A stretch of 64,000 bases of DNA, from the NCBI RefSeq assembly GCF_041080815.1, contig NZ_CP160205.1, positions 2,418,001-2,482,000 of the forward strand, written 5' to 3'. The DNA comes from Mucilaginibacter yixingensis. Its GTDB lineage: Bacteria; Bacteroidota; Bacteroidia; Sphingobacteriales; Sphingobacteriaceae. Positions 14,550-24,262 of this stretch are shown here, piece after piece. Numbering within the stretch: the stretch's first letter is position 1; the number at the start of each line of letters is the position of its first letter. The position numbers and the translations under genes are program-made. Under the pieces are notes generated by a model that was not told the origin of the DNA, did no database searches, and saw nothing but the letters and a program-made list of their open reading frames with translations.

Positions 14550-16775
14550 TTATTCTCCAAGTATTACGTGCAATACGTTGTCATAAACCAGTTTAAGGTC
14601 TACTATGTTACCGTAACGCTCTTCGTCAACGTGCAAGTCGCCCAGTTCGGTAGTGTTACCTAGCAGGGTAAACTCGGTTTCGCTGGTGGCCATCAGTTCA
14701 ACAAAACGCTCTTGATCTTCAGGGGCCACACTCACTACTATCCTGCCTTGAGCCTCGCCAAACAGGAAGGCATCTTTGCGGAAGTTATCATCAGTGTTCA
14801 CCTCGAAGCCCAGACCGTTTGGCATTGCTGCTTCTACCAGCGCTACGTAAAGGCCACCGTCGGCAACGTCATGCGCGCTTTGGATCACTTTGTGCTGAAT
14901 CAGTTGTTTAATTACCTGGTGCGTAGCATACTCTTTATCGATATCAAAATACGGAGCCGGAGCAGCAAGTATTTTGTGGTACGATGCCAGGTATTGAGAT
15001 GAAGCAATATCATTCTGAGACTCGCCAACCAGATAGATCAGATCGCCGGGCGATTTGAAATCCAGCGTCATCAAATTATCCAGGTTATCCATTACCCCCA
15101 GCATACCAATGGTTGGCGTTGGAAATACCGAACCACCGTCACTGCTCTGGTTATAGAAACTTACGTTACCGCCGGTTACCGGAGTTTCAAATTTGGTACA
15201 AGCTTCGCTCATACCTTTAATGGCGCTTACAAACTGCCAGTAAACCTCAGGGATGTAAGGATTACCAAAGTTCAAGCAGTTGGTAATAGCTACCGGCTCG
15301 CCACCGCTACAGGTGATGTTACGTGCGGCTTCGGCCACAGCAATAGCACAACCTTTCTGCGGATCGGCATATACATAGCGTGAGTTACAGTCGACGGTAA
15401 TTACAATCGCCTTGTCGGTATCTTTAACCGCTACTACGGCCGCATCGCTCGGGCGATTGGTGGTCATGGTTGAGGTACCGATCATTGAATCGTACTGATC
15501 AGTTACCCAGCGTTTAGAAGCAATATTAGGGTGAGATATCAGGTGCTCGGCCACTTCTTTCAGATCGGCAGGCTCAGGCACGTTGTTGATATCAAACTTT
15601 TGATTTTCGGCATAGTAAGCAGGCTCGCGGTACTCACGCTGATATACTGGCGCACCACCACCCAATACCAGGTCATCGGCAGGCACATCGGCCACCAGTT
15701 CGCCATTCATATAGTATTCCAGGCGTTTGGTATCGGTTACTTCGCCAATCTGCACACAGTTCAGGTCCCATTTATCAAATACGGCCTGTATCAGGGCTTC
15801 TTTACCTTTCTCGGCCACAATCAGCATACGCTCTTGCGATTCTGACAGCAGGATCTCGAACGGTTTCATATTCTCCTGACGGGTTGGCACCTTGTCCAGA
15901 TCAATACGCATACCGTGCTCGCCCTTGGCGCTCATTTCAGAGTTTGAGCAGATGATGCCCGCAGCACCCATATCCTGCATACCAACTACGGCACCGGTTT
16001 TAATAACCTCAAGCGTAGCCTCCAGCAACAGTTTCTCCTGGAACGGATCGCCCACCTGTACGGCAGGTAAATCATTCACAGAATCTTCGGTAATATCTTT
16101 AGACGCAAAGGCAGCACCATGGATACCGTCTTTACCTGTAGCAGAACCTACGATATAAACCGGGTTACCCACGCCGTATGACGTAGCCGACACCGTTTCG
16201 CCAGCCTTAACAATACCCGCACTAAATGCGTTTACCAGCGGATTAACGTTGTAGCAATCATCAAAGAACAGCTCGCCACCCACAGTTGGGATGCCGAACG
16301 CGTTACCGTAATGACTAATACCTTTTACCACGCCTTTTACCAGCCACTTGGTTTTATCAAGCTTCAGGTCGCCAAAACGCAGCGAGTTAAGCTGAGCAAT
16401 TGGGCGGGCACCCATAGTAAAAATATCACGGTTGATACCGCCCACACCGGTAGCAGCGCCCTGGTAAGGCTCCAATGCCGATGGGTGGTTATGGCTCTCT
16501 ATTTTAAAGGCACAGCCAACGCCGTCGCCCAGATCAACCAGGCCGGCATTCTCCTCGCCTGCTTTGGCCAGCATACGCGGGCCATCTTTAGGCAAAGTTT
16601 TTAGCCAGGTAATAGAGTTTTTGTATGAACAGTGCTCGCTCCACATTACCGAGAAGATAGACAGCTCGGTAAAATTAGGCACGCGGCCAAGTATCTGATT
16701 AATACGTTCAAATTCGTCAGGAAGCAGGCCAAGATCTTTGGCGGTCTGCACGGTGGTCAATTGTTGGTTGTCCAA
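14550..16775 (-). CDS. purL: phosphoribosylformylglycinamidine synthase subunit PurL (small type)
   Basis: 741 residues, the length of the small PurL that works with PurS and PurQ (neither is in this window). Fourth step of purine synthesis: ATP-dependent conversion of FGAR to FGAM. Two AIRS-type halves: the N-terminal one has SEHCSYKNS and the ATP/Mg motif [21 protein letters not shown] region (about 92-112); the second repeats the fold with [16 protein letters not shown]-equivalent TNCLNFGNP and [10 protein letters not shown]. Begins [18 protein letters not shown] single gene with a TAACTTCG -7-like box on the minus strand just upstream. Confidence 0.95.
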   Translation of the reverse strand: MDNQQLTTVQTAKDLGLLPDEFERINQILGRVPNFTELSIFSVMWSEHCSYKNSITWLKTLPKDGPRMLAKAGEENAGLVDLGDGVGCAFKIESHNHPSALEPYQGAATGVGGINRDIFTMGARPIAQLNSLRFGDLKLDKTKWLVKGVVKGISHYGNAFGIPTVGGELFFDDCYNVNPLVNAFSAGIVKAGETVSATSYGVGNPVYIVGSATGKDGIHGAAFASKDITEDSVNDLPAVQVGDPFQEKLLLEATLEVIKTGAVVGMQDMGAAGIICSNSEMSAKGEHGMRIDLDKVPTRQENMKPFEILLSESQERMLIVAEKGKEALIQAVFDKWDLNCVQIGEVTDTKRLEYYMNGELVADVPADDLVLGGGAPVYQREYREPAYYAENQKFDINNVPEPADLKEVAEHLISHPNIASKRWVTDQYDSMIGTSTMTTNRPSDAAVVAVKDTDKAIVITVDCNSRYVYADPQKGCAIAVAEAARNITCSGGEPVAITNCLNFGNPYIPEVYWQFVSAIKGMSEACTKFETPVTGGNVSFYNQSSDGGSVFPTPTIGMLGVMDNLDNLMTLDFKSPGDLIYLVGESQNDIASSQYLASYHKILAAPAPYFDIDKEYATHQVIKQLIQHKVIQSAHDVADGGLYVALVEAAMPNGLGFEVNTDDNFRKDAFLFGEAQGRIVVSVAPEDQERFVELMATSETEFTLLGNTTELGDLHVDEERYGNIVDLKLVYDNVLHVILGE

Positions 16776-16921
16776 TGTTATTGAGTTGTTTTGGTGAGAC
16801 GGCTGCGAAGTTATGAAAAATGTGCGAATGTGCAGATATGCGTATGTGAATTTGGTTTAACCCCGCATGCAGGCGCCATGGTGCATCACCGGCAAACAAA
16901 CCATTTGCGGTATAAATATTT

Positions 16922-16929
16922 TATATTTG
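16922..16929 (+). promoter_or_regulatory. TATATTTG -7 element before the DUF4279 gene
   Basis: Exact TAnnTTTG match ten bases before the chosen start codon. No well-spaced -33 TTTG (nearest is 14 bases upstream), so support is moderate. Confidence 0.4.
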
Positions 16930-16938
16930 ATGCTATCT

Positions 16939-17340
16939 ATGAGTTGCGTTTTAACAGTTGTAGGCGAAAATTTTGATGTAGATACGTTTGTTGCTATCAG
17001 CGGACTATCTCCTCACACCGTATGGTATAAAGGCGAACCGCGCAACAAACGAGGGGAACTAAATCAAAAAAACGGATTTAATCTTTCCGTAAGCGATGCT
17101 GAATTTAATGACTTTAACAACCAGGTGTCAGACACCCTTCTTTTCTTATCTCAAAATGCCGACAAATTGCAATTACTAAAAACGGTCGAAATTGAGTTTG
17201 CAACGCTTGACTTTGGTGTTGACACCGCCAACAATAATGGCATGTATAAAGGCTTTTATCTCCCACCATCCTTAGTAGAAGCCGCAGCGGCATTCGGCAT
17301 CGGCGTTAAGGTAACGGTTTATCTTTCAGACGAGGATTAA
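16939..17340 (+). CDS. DUF4279-domain protein
   Basis: 133 residues from MSCVLTVVGENFDVD (16939). Upstream in-frame ATGs exist but give a non-conserved extension. Small alpha/beta protein: strand LTVVGENFDVDTFVA, the conserved WYKGEP block, then two further strands and a C-terminal helix and strand (LPPSLVEAAAAFGIGVKVTVY). This matches the DUF4279 pattern, a family that often appears among immunity-like or accessory genes; its function is unknown. Divergent from purL. Confidence 0.7.
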   Translation: MSCVLTVVGENFDVDTFVAISGLSPHTVWYKGEPRNKRGELNQKNGFNLSVSDAEFNDFNNQVSDTLLFLSQNADKLQLLKTVEIEFATLDFGVDTANNNGMYKGFYLPPSLVEAAAAFGIGVKVTVYLSDED

Positions 17341-17558
17341 CCTTTTTCAGTAAACCAACGTTCAGCATTTCATCGGCACCAGCAGCCCCGCTTTACGCTG
17401 CAAACCGACTGAAGGGAGCTCATGAATACCTTAAAAAAACAAATAACTAAATGAATACCCCTCGCCTGCTACCAACTCAAAACCAATGCACGCTGCGGGG
17501 TTTCCACTACAATCGGGTTCAGAGTGAACAGTCGGTAGCAAATCTTACCTAATTAACA

Positions 17559-17788
17559 TGTCATGCTGAGGAATAGAATCCGGCGGGGACTATAAAAGTG
17601 AAATGACAGACAAGAGGGCTGTCAGTCTGAGCTTGTCGAAGACTCGCGCGGAAAGGCCCACCCACCATGCTTCGACGGGGCTCAGCATGACATCCTTTTT
17701 TAACTTGTAATGGGTAGCAACGAAGCATCTCTGCGACCGTCCCATATGGCTTGTACTCAGAGATACTTCGCTATCGCTCAGTATGACA
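17559..17788. repeat. 230-bp composite intergenic repeat (inverse copy at 32960-33189)
   Basis: Built of TGTCATGCTGAG-bounded palindromes: TGTCATGCTGAGGAATAGAA, CAGTCTGAGCTTGTCGAAGA, GCTTCGACGGGGCTCAGCATGACA, and a terminal GCTCAGTATGACA. The reverse complement of 32960-33189 follows the same order of blocks throughout, with point differences. The rest of the 575-base gap 17341-17915 shows no gene. Confidence 0.85.
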
Positions 17789-17915
17789 TGCCTCTAATAT
17801 GATTTCAGAAAACCCAAGGTTCAATATCCCAAAACCAATATCTAATCACCAAAAACCATCTCTTAATCCCGCTACAACCAATCTCTCCCGGCAAACCTCT
17901 ACCTTTGCGCTATCT

Positions 17916-19265
17916 ATGAAAGCCCTTTACCAGAAATACAAACCACACTACCGCGAAAACCTGCGGCTGGCCATCCCGGTGGTGATATCGCAAGCCGGGC
18001 ACGTGCTCACCCAGGTGAGCGACAGCGTGGTAATTGGCCATTTTGCGGGCACTATTGCGCTGGCCGGGGTATCATTAGCCAACAATGTTTTTATTATTGC
18101 GCTGGTAATTGGGCTGGGCATTAGCTATGGCATTACGCCGCTTATTGCACAATACAACGGCGCGGGTAATAAAGATGGTTGCGGGCGCTTACTGGTCAAT
18201 AGCTTGCTGCTCAATATTATTGGTGGCATTGTACTTTGCACGGTAATTTGCCTGGGACTGGGGCTGATATTACCGCACCTGAAGCAATCGCCCGAGGTGG
18301 TGGCGCAGGCGCGTCCGTTTTTGCTATTGCTGGGGCTTTCACTCATCCCCATGCTGGTGTTTAACACGTTTAAGCAGTTTGCCGAGGGACTGGGCTTTAC
18401 CAAACAGGCCATGCAGATCTCTATCTGGGGCAATGTGCTCAACATTATACTGGGCGTTATCTTTGTAAAAGGCTTGTTTGGGGTTACACCGATGGGCATC
18501 CGCGGTGTGGGTTACAGCACGCTCATAGATCGCACGGTGATGGCGGTGGTGATGGGCAGCTACGTGTTTCGCTCAGACCGGTTTAAAAGCTATCTGACGG
18601 GATTTACATTTAAGCATATAGAGTGGGCCAGTTGCCGGGAACTGCTGCGTATTGGTATGCCGGTAGCCATGCAATACGTGTTTGAGGTAAGCGCCTTTAG
18701 CGGAGCAGGTATTATTATCGGAACGATCAGTCCGTCGGCACAGGCCGCGCATCAGGTGGCCCTTAACATGGCATCGCTCACCTACATTATGGCCAGCGGC
18801 TTTGCAGCGGCGGCGGCCATTAAATCAGGCAATCATTTCGGGGCGCGAAACTTTGAGCGCCTGCGGATGTCGGCCGTGTCAAGCTATCACATCGTCATCA
18901 TCTTTATGAGTCTGACGGCCATCATCTTTGCCACTTTTAATCATTTACTCCCGTGGATTTACACTTCAGACAAAGCCGTTATAGCTATTGCAGCACAGCT
19001 ATTTATCATTGCAGCAGCCTTTCAGTTATTTGATGGCACACAGGTAGTTGGCCTGGGCGTACTGCGCGGCATGGGCGATGTAAACATCCCAACCATTATC
19101 ACCTTTCTGGCTTATTGGATTGTGGGTTTGCCTGTGGGCTACGTGCTGGGCATCAGCCTCAATTGGGGTGTAAAAGGTGTTTGGTATGGACTGACGCTGG
19201 GCCTGGCTGTAGCGTCGGTTTTGTTGTATTGGAGGTTTAGCAGGAGGTCTGCGACCGAACGCTAA
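17916..19265 (+). CDS. MATE-family multidrug/toxin exporter
   Basis: 449 residues from MKALYQKYKP (17916). The open frame to 17799 is a low-complexity extension, and a TACCTTTG -7-like box lies at 17900-17907, supporting the later start. Twelve membrane segments in two six-helix halves. The first half opens with RLAIPVVISQAGHVLTQVSDSVVIGHF, typical of MATE/NorM. It would exchange cationic or organic compounds for Na+ or H+ at the inner membrane. No adjacent regulator. Confidence 0.9.
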   Translation: MKALYQKYKPHYRENLRLAIPVVISQAGHVLTQVSDSVVIGHFAGTIALAGVSLANNVFIIALVIGLGISYGITPLIAQYNGAGNKDGCGRLLVNSLLLNIIGGIVLCTVICLGLGLILPHLKQSPEVVAQARPFLLLLGLSLIPMLVFNTFKQFAEGLGFTKQAMQISIWGNVLNIILGVIFVKGLFGVTPMGIRGVGYSTLIDRTVMAVVMGSYVFRSDRFKSYLTGFTFKHIEWASCRELLRIGMPVAMQYVFEVSAFSGAGIIIGTISPSAQAAHQVALNMASLTYIMASGFAAAAAIKSGNHFGARNFERLRMSAVSSYHIVIIFMSLTAIIFATFNHLLPWIYTSDKAVIAIAAQLFIIAAAFQLFDGTQVVGLGVLRGMGDVNIPTIITFLAYWIVGLPVGYVLGISLNWGVKGVWYGLTLGLAVASVLLYWRFSRRSATER

Positions 19266-19274
19266 TACCCTTCT

Positions 19275-19380
19275 TGTCATATCGACCGTGGGGAGATATC
19301 TTAGCCCCCATGCTTGTTAGCCAATATTCATTTGTAACCTGTAATACGTCTAAGATTTCTCCCTACGGTCGAAATGACAT
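19275..19380. repeat. palindromic intergenic repeat (TGTCATATCGACC...GGTCGAAATGACA)
   Basis: Arms at about 19275-19310 and 19350-19380 are reverse-complementary with some differences. It lies between convergent genes, so may also fold as a bidirectional terminator. Confidence 0.65.
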
Positions 19381-19389
19381 AGAATAATA

Positions 19390-20298
19390 TTAAAAAAACA
19401 ACTCCACCGCCAGCCTGAACGTGTTGCAATGCGCATCCACAATATCTTTGATATGCGGCGAGTAGCCGCCACCCATGCTCACCTCAACGGGGATATGGTG
19501 ATCTTTGCAGGCTTGTAAAACCAGTCGGTCGCGCTCGCGGCATTCGTCTTTGGTGAGGGCCAGTTTACCCAGTTTATCGGTAGCCAGCACATCTACGCCC
19601 GAGAGGTAAAAGACAAAATCGGGTTTTTGCTGCGCGATGAGTTTGGGGAGGGTTTCTTTCAGGATGGATAGAAATTCGTCACCAGTGGTGCCGTCGGCCA
19701 GCGGGATATCCAAGTCTGATGTTTCCTTCCGATAGGGAAAATTATTGGCGCCGTGCATAGAGAAAGTGAACACCCGGGGCTCATTTTCAAATATCTGCGC
19801 AGTGCCATTGCCCTGATGTACATCTAAATCAACAATTAAGATAGATTGCGATATTTTATTATGCAACAAGTAATTAGCAGCCACAGCCTGATCATTCAGC
19901 ATACAGAAGCCTTCGCCCCAGTTACTGCCTGCGTGATGGGTACCACCAGCTACGTTAAACGCAATACCATGCTGCCGGGCATATCCACAGGCATCAATAG
20001 TTCCCTGCGCAATACGCTGTTCGCGCTCCACCAGCCGGGCATCCAACGGGAAACCAATGCGACGCTGATCTTTCGGCGACAGGCGCAGATCACGCAAATC
20101 AGCCCAGTAATCTTTATTGTGCGTCCATAGAATCACCTCCTCACTAACCACTCCGGGCGAAAAGAGGTTCTCGGGCGATATAGTTCCTTCGTGGAGTAAT
20201 TGCTCTGGTATCAACTCATACTTCAGCATCGGGAAACGATGACCCTCAGGCAATGGATGAGCATAGATGGGGTGATAGGCTATTCGTAGATCAGTCAT
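19390..20298 (-). CDS. HDAC/acetylpolyamine amidohydrolase-family protein
   Basis: 302 residues with the arginase/deacetylase fold. Active-site landmarks: the tandem His pair H121-H122 (GGTHHAGSNWG), the zinc ligands in VDLDVHQGNGT (D159, H161) and the later Asp in YLSGVDVLATDKLG, and the glycine loop SMGGGYSPH. Bacterial relatives deacetylate acetylpolyamines, acetoin-related or other amides. Starts 3 bases after kynU, so the two are translated from one mRNA, which makes a small-molecule amide related to kynurenine a possible substrate (inference). Confidence 0.85.
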   Translation of the reverse strand: MTDLRIAYHPIYAHPLPEGHRFPMLKYELIPEQLLHEGTISPENLFSPGVVSEEVILWTHNKDYWADLRDLRLSPKDQRRIGFPLDARLVEREQRIAQGTIDACGYARQHGIAFNVAGGTHHAGSNWGEGFCMLNDQAVAANYLLHNKISQSILIVDLDVHQGNGTAQIFENEPRVFTFSMHGANNFPYRKETSDLDIPLADGTTGDEFLSILKETLPKLIAQQKPDFVFYLSGVDVLATDKLGKLALTKDECRERDRLVLQACKDHHIPVEVSMGGGYSPHIKDIVDAHCNTFRLAVELFF

Positions 20299-20301
20299 TT
20301 G

Positions 20302-21597
20302 TCATTTCACTTCGTTTACCAGTAACAAGGCTTCCTGCAGCACTCTGCCTGTGTGATACACATCGGTAAAAGTATTATAAAGCGGCACCGGGCTCAGGCG
20401 GATCACGTCGGGTTCGCGCCAATCGCCAATGATACCATTTGCAGCGAGGTGATCAAAGATCTTTTTACCATATTGCTTACAGATGATAGAGAGCTGGCAC
20501 CCGCGCTGCTCAGGATCAGTCGGCGTGATGATCTTCAACCACACTTCACCCCACTGTTGATTGATCTGATTTATCAAGAACTCCATATAGCCCGTCAGAC
20601 GAACGCTTTTCTCTCGAAGGTATCTTATACCACCCGTATCCTCAAACACACCCAGAGCGGCTTTATTAAGCGCCATAAGCAAAATTGGACTAGTGCTTAC
20701 CTGCCAGCCATCGGCGCCAACCTCGGGCACAAAGCCTTTTTTCATTTCAAACTGGGTAGCGCGTTCATATCCCCACCAACCGCTCAGGCGTTTCAGCGAT
20801 GTATCGTTATGATATTTCTGATGCACAAAAATCCCACTAATACCACCGGGACCAGAGTTCAGGTACTTGTAAGAGCACCAGCAGGCAAAATCTACACCCC
20901 AATCATGCAGTTGTAACGGCACATTGCCGGCAGCATGAGCCAGATCAACCCCAACCATAGCACCAACAGTATGGCTAGCCTGGGTAATTGCCGCTATATC
21001 AAATAACTGCCCGGTGTAATAATTTACACCACCAAATAAAACCAGCGCCAGCTCATCACCTAAATCATTGATTTTTTGCAGGATATCTTCTGTTCGTAAA
21101 GTATATTCACCATCTCTGGGGAATACTTCTACAATGACATCGTCAGGCGCCAGACCGTGCAGGCGCACCTGGCTTTCTATAGCATATTGATCAGACGGAA
21201 AAGCTTTGCCTTCCATCAATATTTTATATCGTTTATCTTTTGGTTGATAGAAACTTATCATCAGTAAATGAAGATTTACTGTAAGTGAATTCATTACGCT
21301 GACCTCAGCTTCACGGGCACCCAAAATCACAGACAAAGGCTTTTTCAACTGCTTTTGATAGCCCAACCATGGATCATCGCCTTCAAACCAGCCTTCTACA
21401 GCGCGGCATTGCCATGCATCCAGCTGCTTTTGCAGCTCACCCCTGGCTGCTTTAGGCTGCAAACCAAGCGAGTTACCGCACAAATAGATAGCGTCACTCC
21501 CATTATGTTGTGGAATTAAGAATTTGTCTCTTAAATATTTAAGACCATCAAGCTCATCTAATTGTTGAGCAAAAGCCAATGTATTCTGATATTCCAT
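20302..21597 (-). CDS. kynU: kynureninase
   Basis: 431 residues, normal length. PLP enzyme hydrolysing kynurenine or 3-hydroxykynurenine to anthranilate or 3-hydroxyanthranilate plus alanine. Visible: YLCGNSLGLQPKA (38-50), substrate/PLP residues in MNSLTVNLH (102-110), the PLP-binding Asp in VGVDLAHAAGN (216-225), the Schiff-base Lys244 in CSYKYLNSGPGG, and a C-terminal domain with DWREPDVIRLSPVPLYNT. No tryptophan dioxygenase or kynurenine monooxygenase gene is visible nearby. Paired with the HDAC-family gene. Confidence 0.95.
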   Translation of the reverse strand: MEYQNTLAFAQQLDELDGLKYLRDKFLIPQHNGSDAIYLCGNSLGLQPKAARGELQKQLDAWQCRAVEGWFEGDDPWLGYQKQLKKPLSVILGAREAEVSVMNSLTVNLHLLMISFYQPKDKRYKILMEGKAFPSDQYAIESQVRLHGLAPDDVIVEVFPRDGEYTLRTEDILQKINDLGDELALVLFGGVNYYTGQLFDIAAITQASHTVGAMVGVDLAHAAGNVPLQLHDWGVDFACWCSYKYLNSGPGGISGIFVHQKYHNDTSLKRLSGWWGYERATQFEMKKGFVPEVGADGWQVSTSPILLMALNKAALGVFEDTGGIRYLREKSVRLTGYMEFLINQINQQWGEVWLKIITPTDPEQRGCQLSIICKQYGKKIFDHLAANGIIGDWREPDVIRLSPVPLYNTFTDVYHTGRVLQEALLLVNEVK

Positions 21598-21643
21598 CTT
21601 TTAGATTTGCAATATGAGGTTTAAGACAATCTCTCTGAATCAA

Positions 21644-22267
21644 TCACTTGCCCTTTACCGGCCTACTTACATAAGGGTTACCCTTTACGTAAAAGCGATA
21701 AGGCAATAAGGCATCCTCTTTGGCATAATCTACACCTATGCGCGGCACTACCGCTATTTGATCATCGGTAAAAGTCAATCCCCGGTCTTCCAGCCACAGC
21801 GTATCGCTTTGCAAACTAATAGCGTTAATCTTTCTGGAAATACCCAATGCTTTAGCTACACTACCGGGCCCCATTGTAATGTTCGGTTTAATAACCGCCA
21901 TGTTTCTGCGCGATTGCATTACATCCAAACCAATTGCCGGGTCGATTGCACGAATCAATACCGCCAGCGGCTCATCTTCAACAGAAACAACAATATTCAG
22001 CATTTCATGAATACCATAACACAGGTAAATGTAAGCAACACCACCGGGCATAAACATAGTTTCGGTACGCGGAGTACGCTTGTTGCCGTAAGCATGCGAG
22101 GCCCGATCAATAGGGCCATTATAAGCTTCTGTTTCAACAATATAGCCTCCTGTAACTAAACCATCCAGGCGCGTAAACAAATACTTACCTATCAAATTAC
22201 GGGCTACCTCTACCACGTTTGGGTTTTGATAAAATGCTGCTGGTATTTTAGAAAAACTGTTGGCCAT
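21644..22267 (-). CDS. DNA-3-methyladenine glycosylase (MPG/AAG family)
   Basis: 207 residues from MANSFSKIPA (22267). Removes alkylated purines in base-excision repair. Family blocks: LIGKYLFTRLDG, the catalytic/intercalation region GGYIVETEAYNGPIDRASHA (42-61), RTETMFMPGGVAYIYLCYGIHEMLN and GPGSVAKALGISRKIN. Complete domain, usual bacterial length. Separate transcription unit from kynU (46-base gap). Confidence 0.92.
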   Translation of the reverse strand: MANSFSKIPAAFYQNPNVVEVARNLIGKYLFTRLDGLVTGGYIVETEAYNGPIDRASHAYGNKRTPRTETMFMPGGVAYIYLCYGIHEMLNIVVSVEDEPLAVLIRAIDPAIGLDVMQSRRNMAVIKPNITMGPGSVAKALGISRKINAISLQSDTLWLEDRGLTFTDDQIAVVPRIGVDYAKEDALLPYRFYVKGNPYVSRPVKGK

Positions 22268-22338
22268 TGCGTGCAATATAAAAATTATTACGCCTTAGTA
22301 TTTGCCATACAAGCCCACTTGTTGATAAATTGCAGGAT

Positions 22339-23535
22339 ATGAAAAACCTCATCATTGCCCTGCTCATTCTTTGTACCCAGGTTGGTTGCACACAGTCTCG
22401 TTACAACCAGGGAGCAGCCACCACCAAGAATTATTACGAAGAATTGCCTTATGACGATCTGAACGGTAAGTTTTTCGTCACTGTAGAAGTAAACGGAAAA
22501 CCGCGACGCTTTCTATTTGATACCGGTGCCATATGTATGGTGAGCGATCAGCTGGCAGATGAAATGAACCTAACCAACATCCACACCGATGATGTGGTAG
22601 ATGTTAACGGCACCCACTTTAAAATGCACGATGTAAAACTGGATATTAAATGCGGCAGCACCCTGTTTGCCGGCACACCCGCGCTTAGGGGATTGCAAGG
22701 CGAGGTATTTAAATGCTGGTCGGTTGACGGCATTATCGGCAGCAATATGCTACGTAATTCACTCGTTAGGTTTAACAGCGCCAAACATACCATCATTATT
22801 ACCGATCAGAAAGATAAGCTGCAACTCAACAGCAAAAACAGCGGCAAACTGAACATTCACACCGATGGACAAAGTACGCCTATCCTGACCATCCCCTTTG
22901 GCAAAAACGCTACGATGGCCATGGAGTTTGACAGCGGCGATAATAAGATGCTGCGCCTTACCGACGGGCTGGTAAACCAAATTACCAAAGGCAGCGTGTA
23001 CCGCGTTGTGGGGTTAGGCTATGGCGCCAACAACATGGGCGCTATGGGCTTGCAGAAAGACGCACCAAAGCGGCGCTTGTACATCCCCTCCTTTAACTTA
23101 GGTAGCACGCAATTCAATAATTCAGTTACTGACACTAACGACTCCGGCATCCCCGGCATCGGCACCGAGCTATTAAAATATGGCACATTGACGCTGGATT
23201 ACATCAACCAGAAGTATTATTTCGATCCTATTACCCCTACTGTTAATCTGGATGCCAGAGGCTGGCCGGTGGCTTTAACCGTCAAAAATAACCAGCTTAT
23301 TATTGGAGCAACATGGGACGCCCTGAAGGACATGGCCAAACCTGGAGAGCAGGTAATTGCCGTAGATGAAAAGGATTACAGCCACATAGACCTTTGTGAC
23401 CTGGTAAACAAAAAACCTGTATTAGATGGCAAACAAACCGCCGTTTTAACCATTAAAAACGCAGATGGCTCTACACGGCAACTTACTATAGAGAATAAAG
23501 ACTATTCAACAGCAAGCACCGTTGCCAGCCATTGA
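22339..23535 (+). CDS. lipoprotein with retropepsin-like aspartyl-protease domain and C-terminal PDZ-like part
   Basis: 398 residues from MKNLIIALLI (22339) with lipobox ending at Cys17 (TQVGC). Two aspartic-protease-like halves: FLFDTGAICMV (catalytic DTG) and MEFDSGDNKML (DSG), with hydrophobic SVDGIIGSNML between. The C-terminal 100 residues (NNQLIIGATWD, EQVIAVDEKDYSHID, ADGSTRQLTIENKD) look PDZ-like. This architecture is common in Bacteroidota secreted 'aspartyl protease family' proteins; proteolysis has been shown for few. Its last 31 codons form the first copy of a perfect 110-bp tandem duplication. Confidence 0.8.
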   Translation: MKNLIIALLILCTQVGCTQSRYNQGAATTKNYYEELPYDDLNGKFFVTVEVNGKPRRFLFDTGAICMVSDQLADEMNLTNIHTDDVVDVNGTHFKMHDVKLDIKCGSTLFAGTPALRGLQGEVFKCWSVDGIIGSNMLRNSLVRFNSAKHTIIITDQKDKLQLNSKNSGKLNIHTDGQSTPILTIPFGKNATMAMEFDSGDNKMLRLTDGLVNQITKGSVYRVVGLGYGANNMGAMGLQKDAPKRRLYIPSFNLGSTQFNNSVTDTNDSGIPGIGTELLKYGTLTLDYINQKYYFDPITPTVNLDARGWPVALTVKNNQLIIGATWDALKDMAKPGEQVIAVDEKDYSHIDLCDLVNKKPVLDGKQTAVLTIKNADGSTRQLTIENKDYSTASTVASH

Positions 23536-23662
23536 TTAATCTCGCGGGCCCGGTTTTAACCATTAAAAACGCAGATGGCTCTACACGGCAACTTACTATA
23601 GAGAATAAAGACTATTCAACAGCAAGCACCGTTGCCAGCCATTGATTAATCTCGCGGGCCCG
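23443..23662. repeat. perfect 110-bp tandem duplication across two gene ends
   Basis: Copy 1 is 23443-23552 and copy 2 is 23553-23662, identical base for base in reading, with the two following bases also shared. Copy 1 carries the 3' end of the protease-like gene, and copy 2 carries the 3' end of the convergent hydrolase gene. Confidence 0.95.
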
Positions 23663-24262
23663 GTCAAAAATCATAATATGTGTGCCGCCATGTACAACGG
23701 CGGCATTTTTTATGCGATGATGATCAAATACCCGGTCATTATCGCCCACAATATGAAAAGTATTTTCAGGAATAATCTGATTATCCCAACGCAAAACAGC
23801 CCCCATAGACCATTTCAAAAACCGCACAGACGACTGATGCAGCATATCTGCAAACAGGTTCATCTGATGTTTGCCGATATTACCCACCACGTGGCGTGCA
23901 ATTTTAGTTGAATGAGTAATTAGCCAACCAGGCAAGATTTTATAGACCGGCAGCGCCCGGAACAACTTAAAATACCCAGGCGCCTCATTAATGGTTTTGA
24001 TACTGGAGATGAGGATGGTCTTTTTCAATCGCAATGTTTTGCTGATCTCCATGGCCATCATTCCACCTAAAGAGTTGCCAATAACAATATCGCCATCGGC
24101 TATTCCGTATTGTGCTTTGATTTTCTGCGCGTACGATACAAGACTGTCATTTTCATCTGGCTCAAACCAATTGACCAGCACTTGCTCGTAGCCATCGGTC
24201 TTGATGTGTTGATAGATCCTGCTATCAGCCCCCATACCGGGAATCATAAAAACGCGGCTCAT
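23612..24262 (-). CDS. alpha/beta hydrolase
   Basis: 216 residues. Short alpha/beta-hydrolase core: FMIPGMGADSRIY (oxyanion loop), nucleophile elbow GNSLGGM (Ser near 64), acid in HIVGDNDRVFD and catalytic His in GGTHIMIF near the end. Substrate unknown; no signal peptide. Its start overlaps the stop of the upstream reductase gene by 4 bases. Its 3' end lies in the second copy of the 110-bp duplication. Confidence 0.8.
   Translation of the reverse strand: MSRVFMIPGMGADSRIYQHIKTDGYEQVLVNWFEPDENDSLVSYAQKIKAQYGIADGDIVIGNSLGGMMAMEISKTLRLKKTILISSIKTINEAPGYFKLFRALPVYKILPGWLITHSTKIARHVVGNIGKHQMNLFADMLHQSSVRFLKWSMGAVLRWDNQIIPENTFHIVGDNDRVFDHHRIKNAAVVHGGTHIMIFDRAREINQWLATVLAVE

Noticed and set aside
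17799..17915. 39-residue extension of the MATE transporter
   Set aside because: Low-complexity Asn/Pro/Ser sequence, and a TACCTTTG box lies just before the later ATG.
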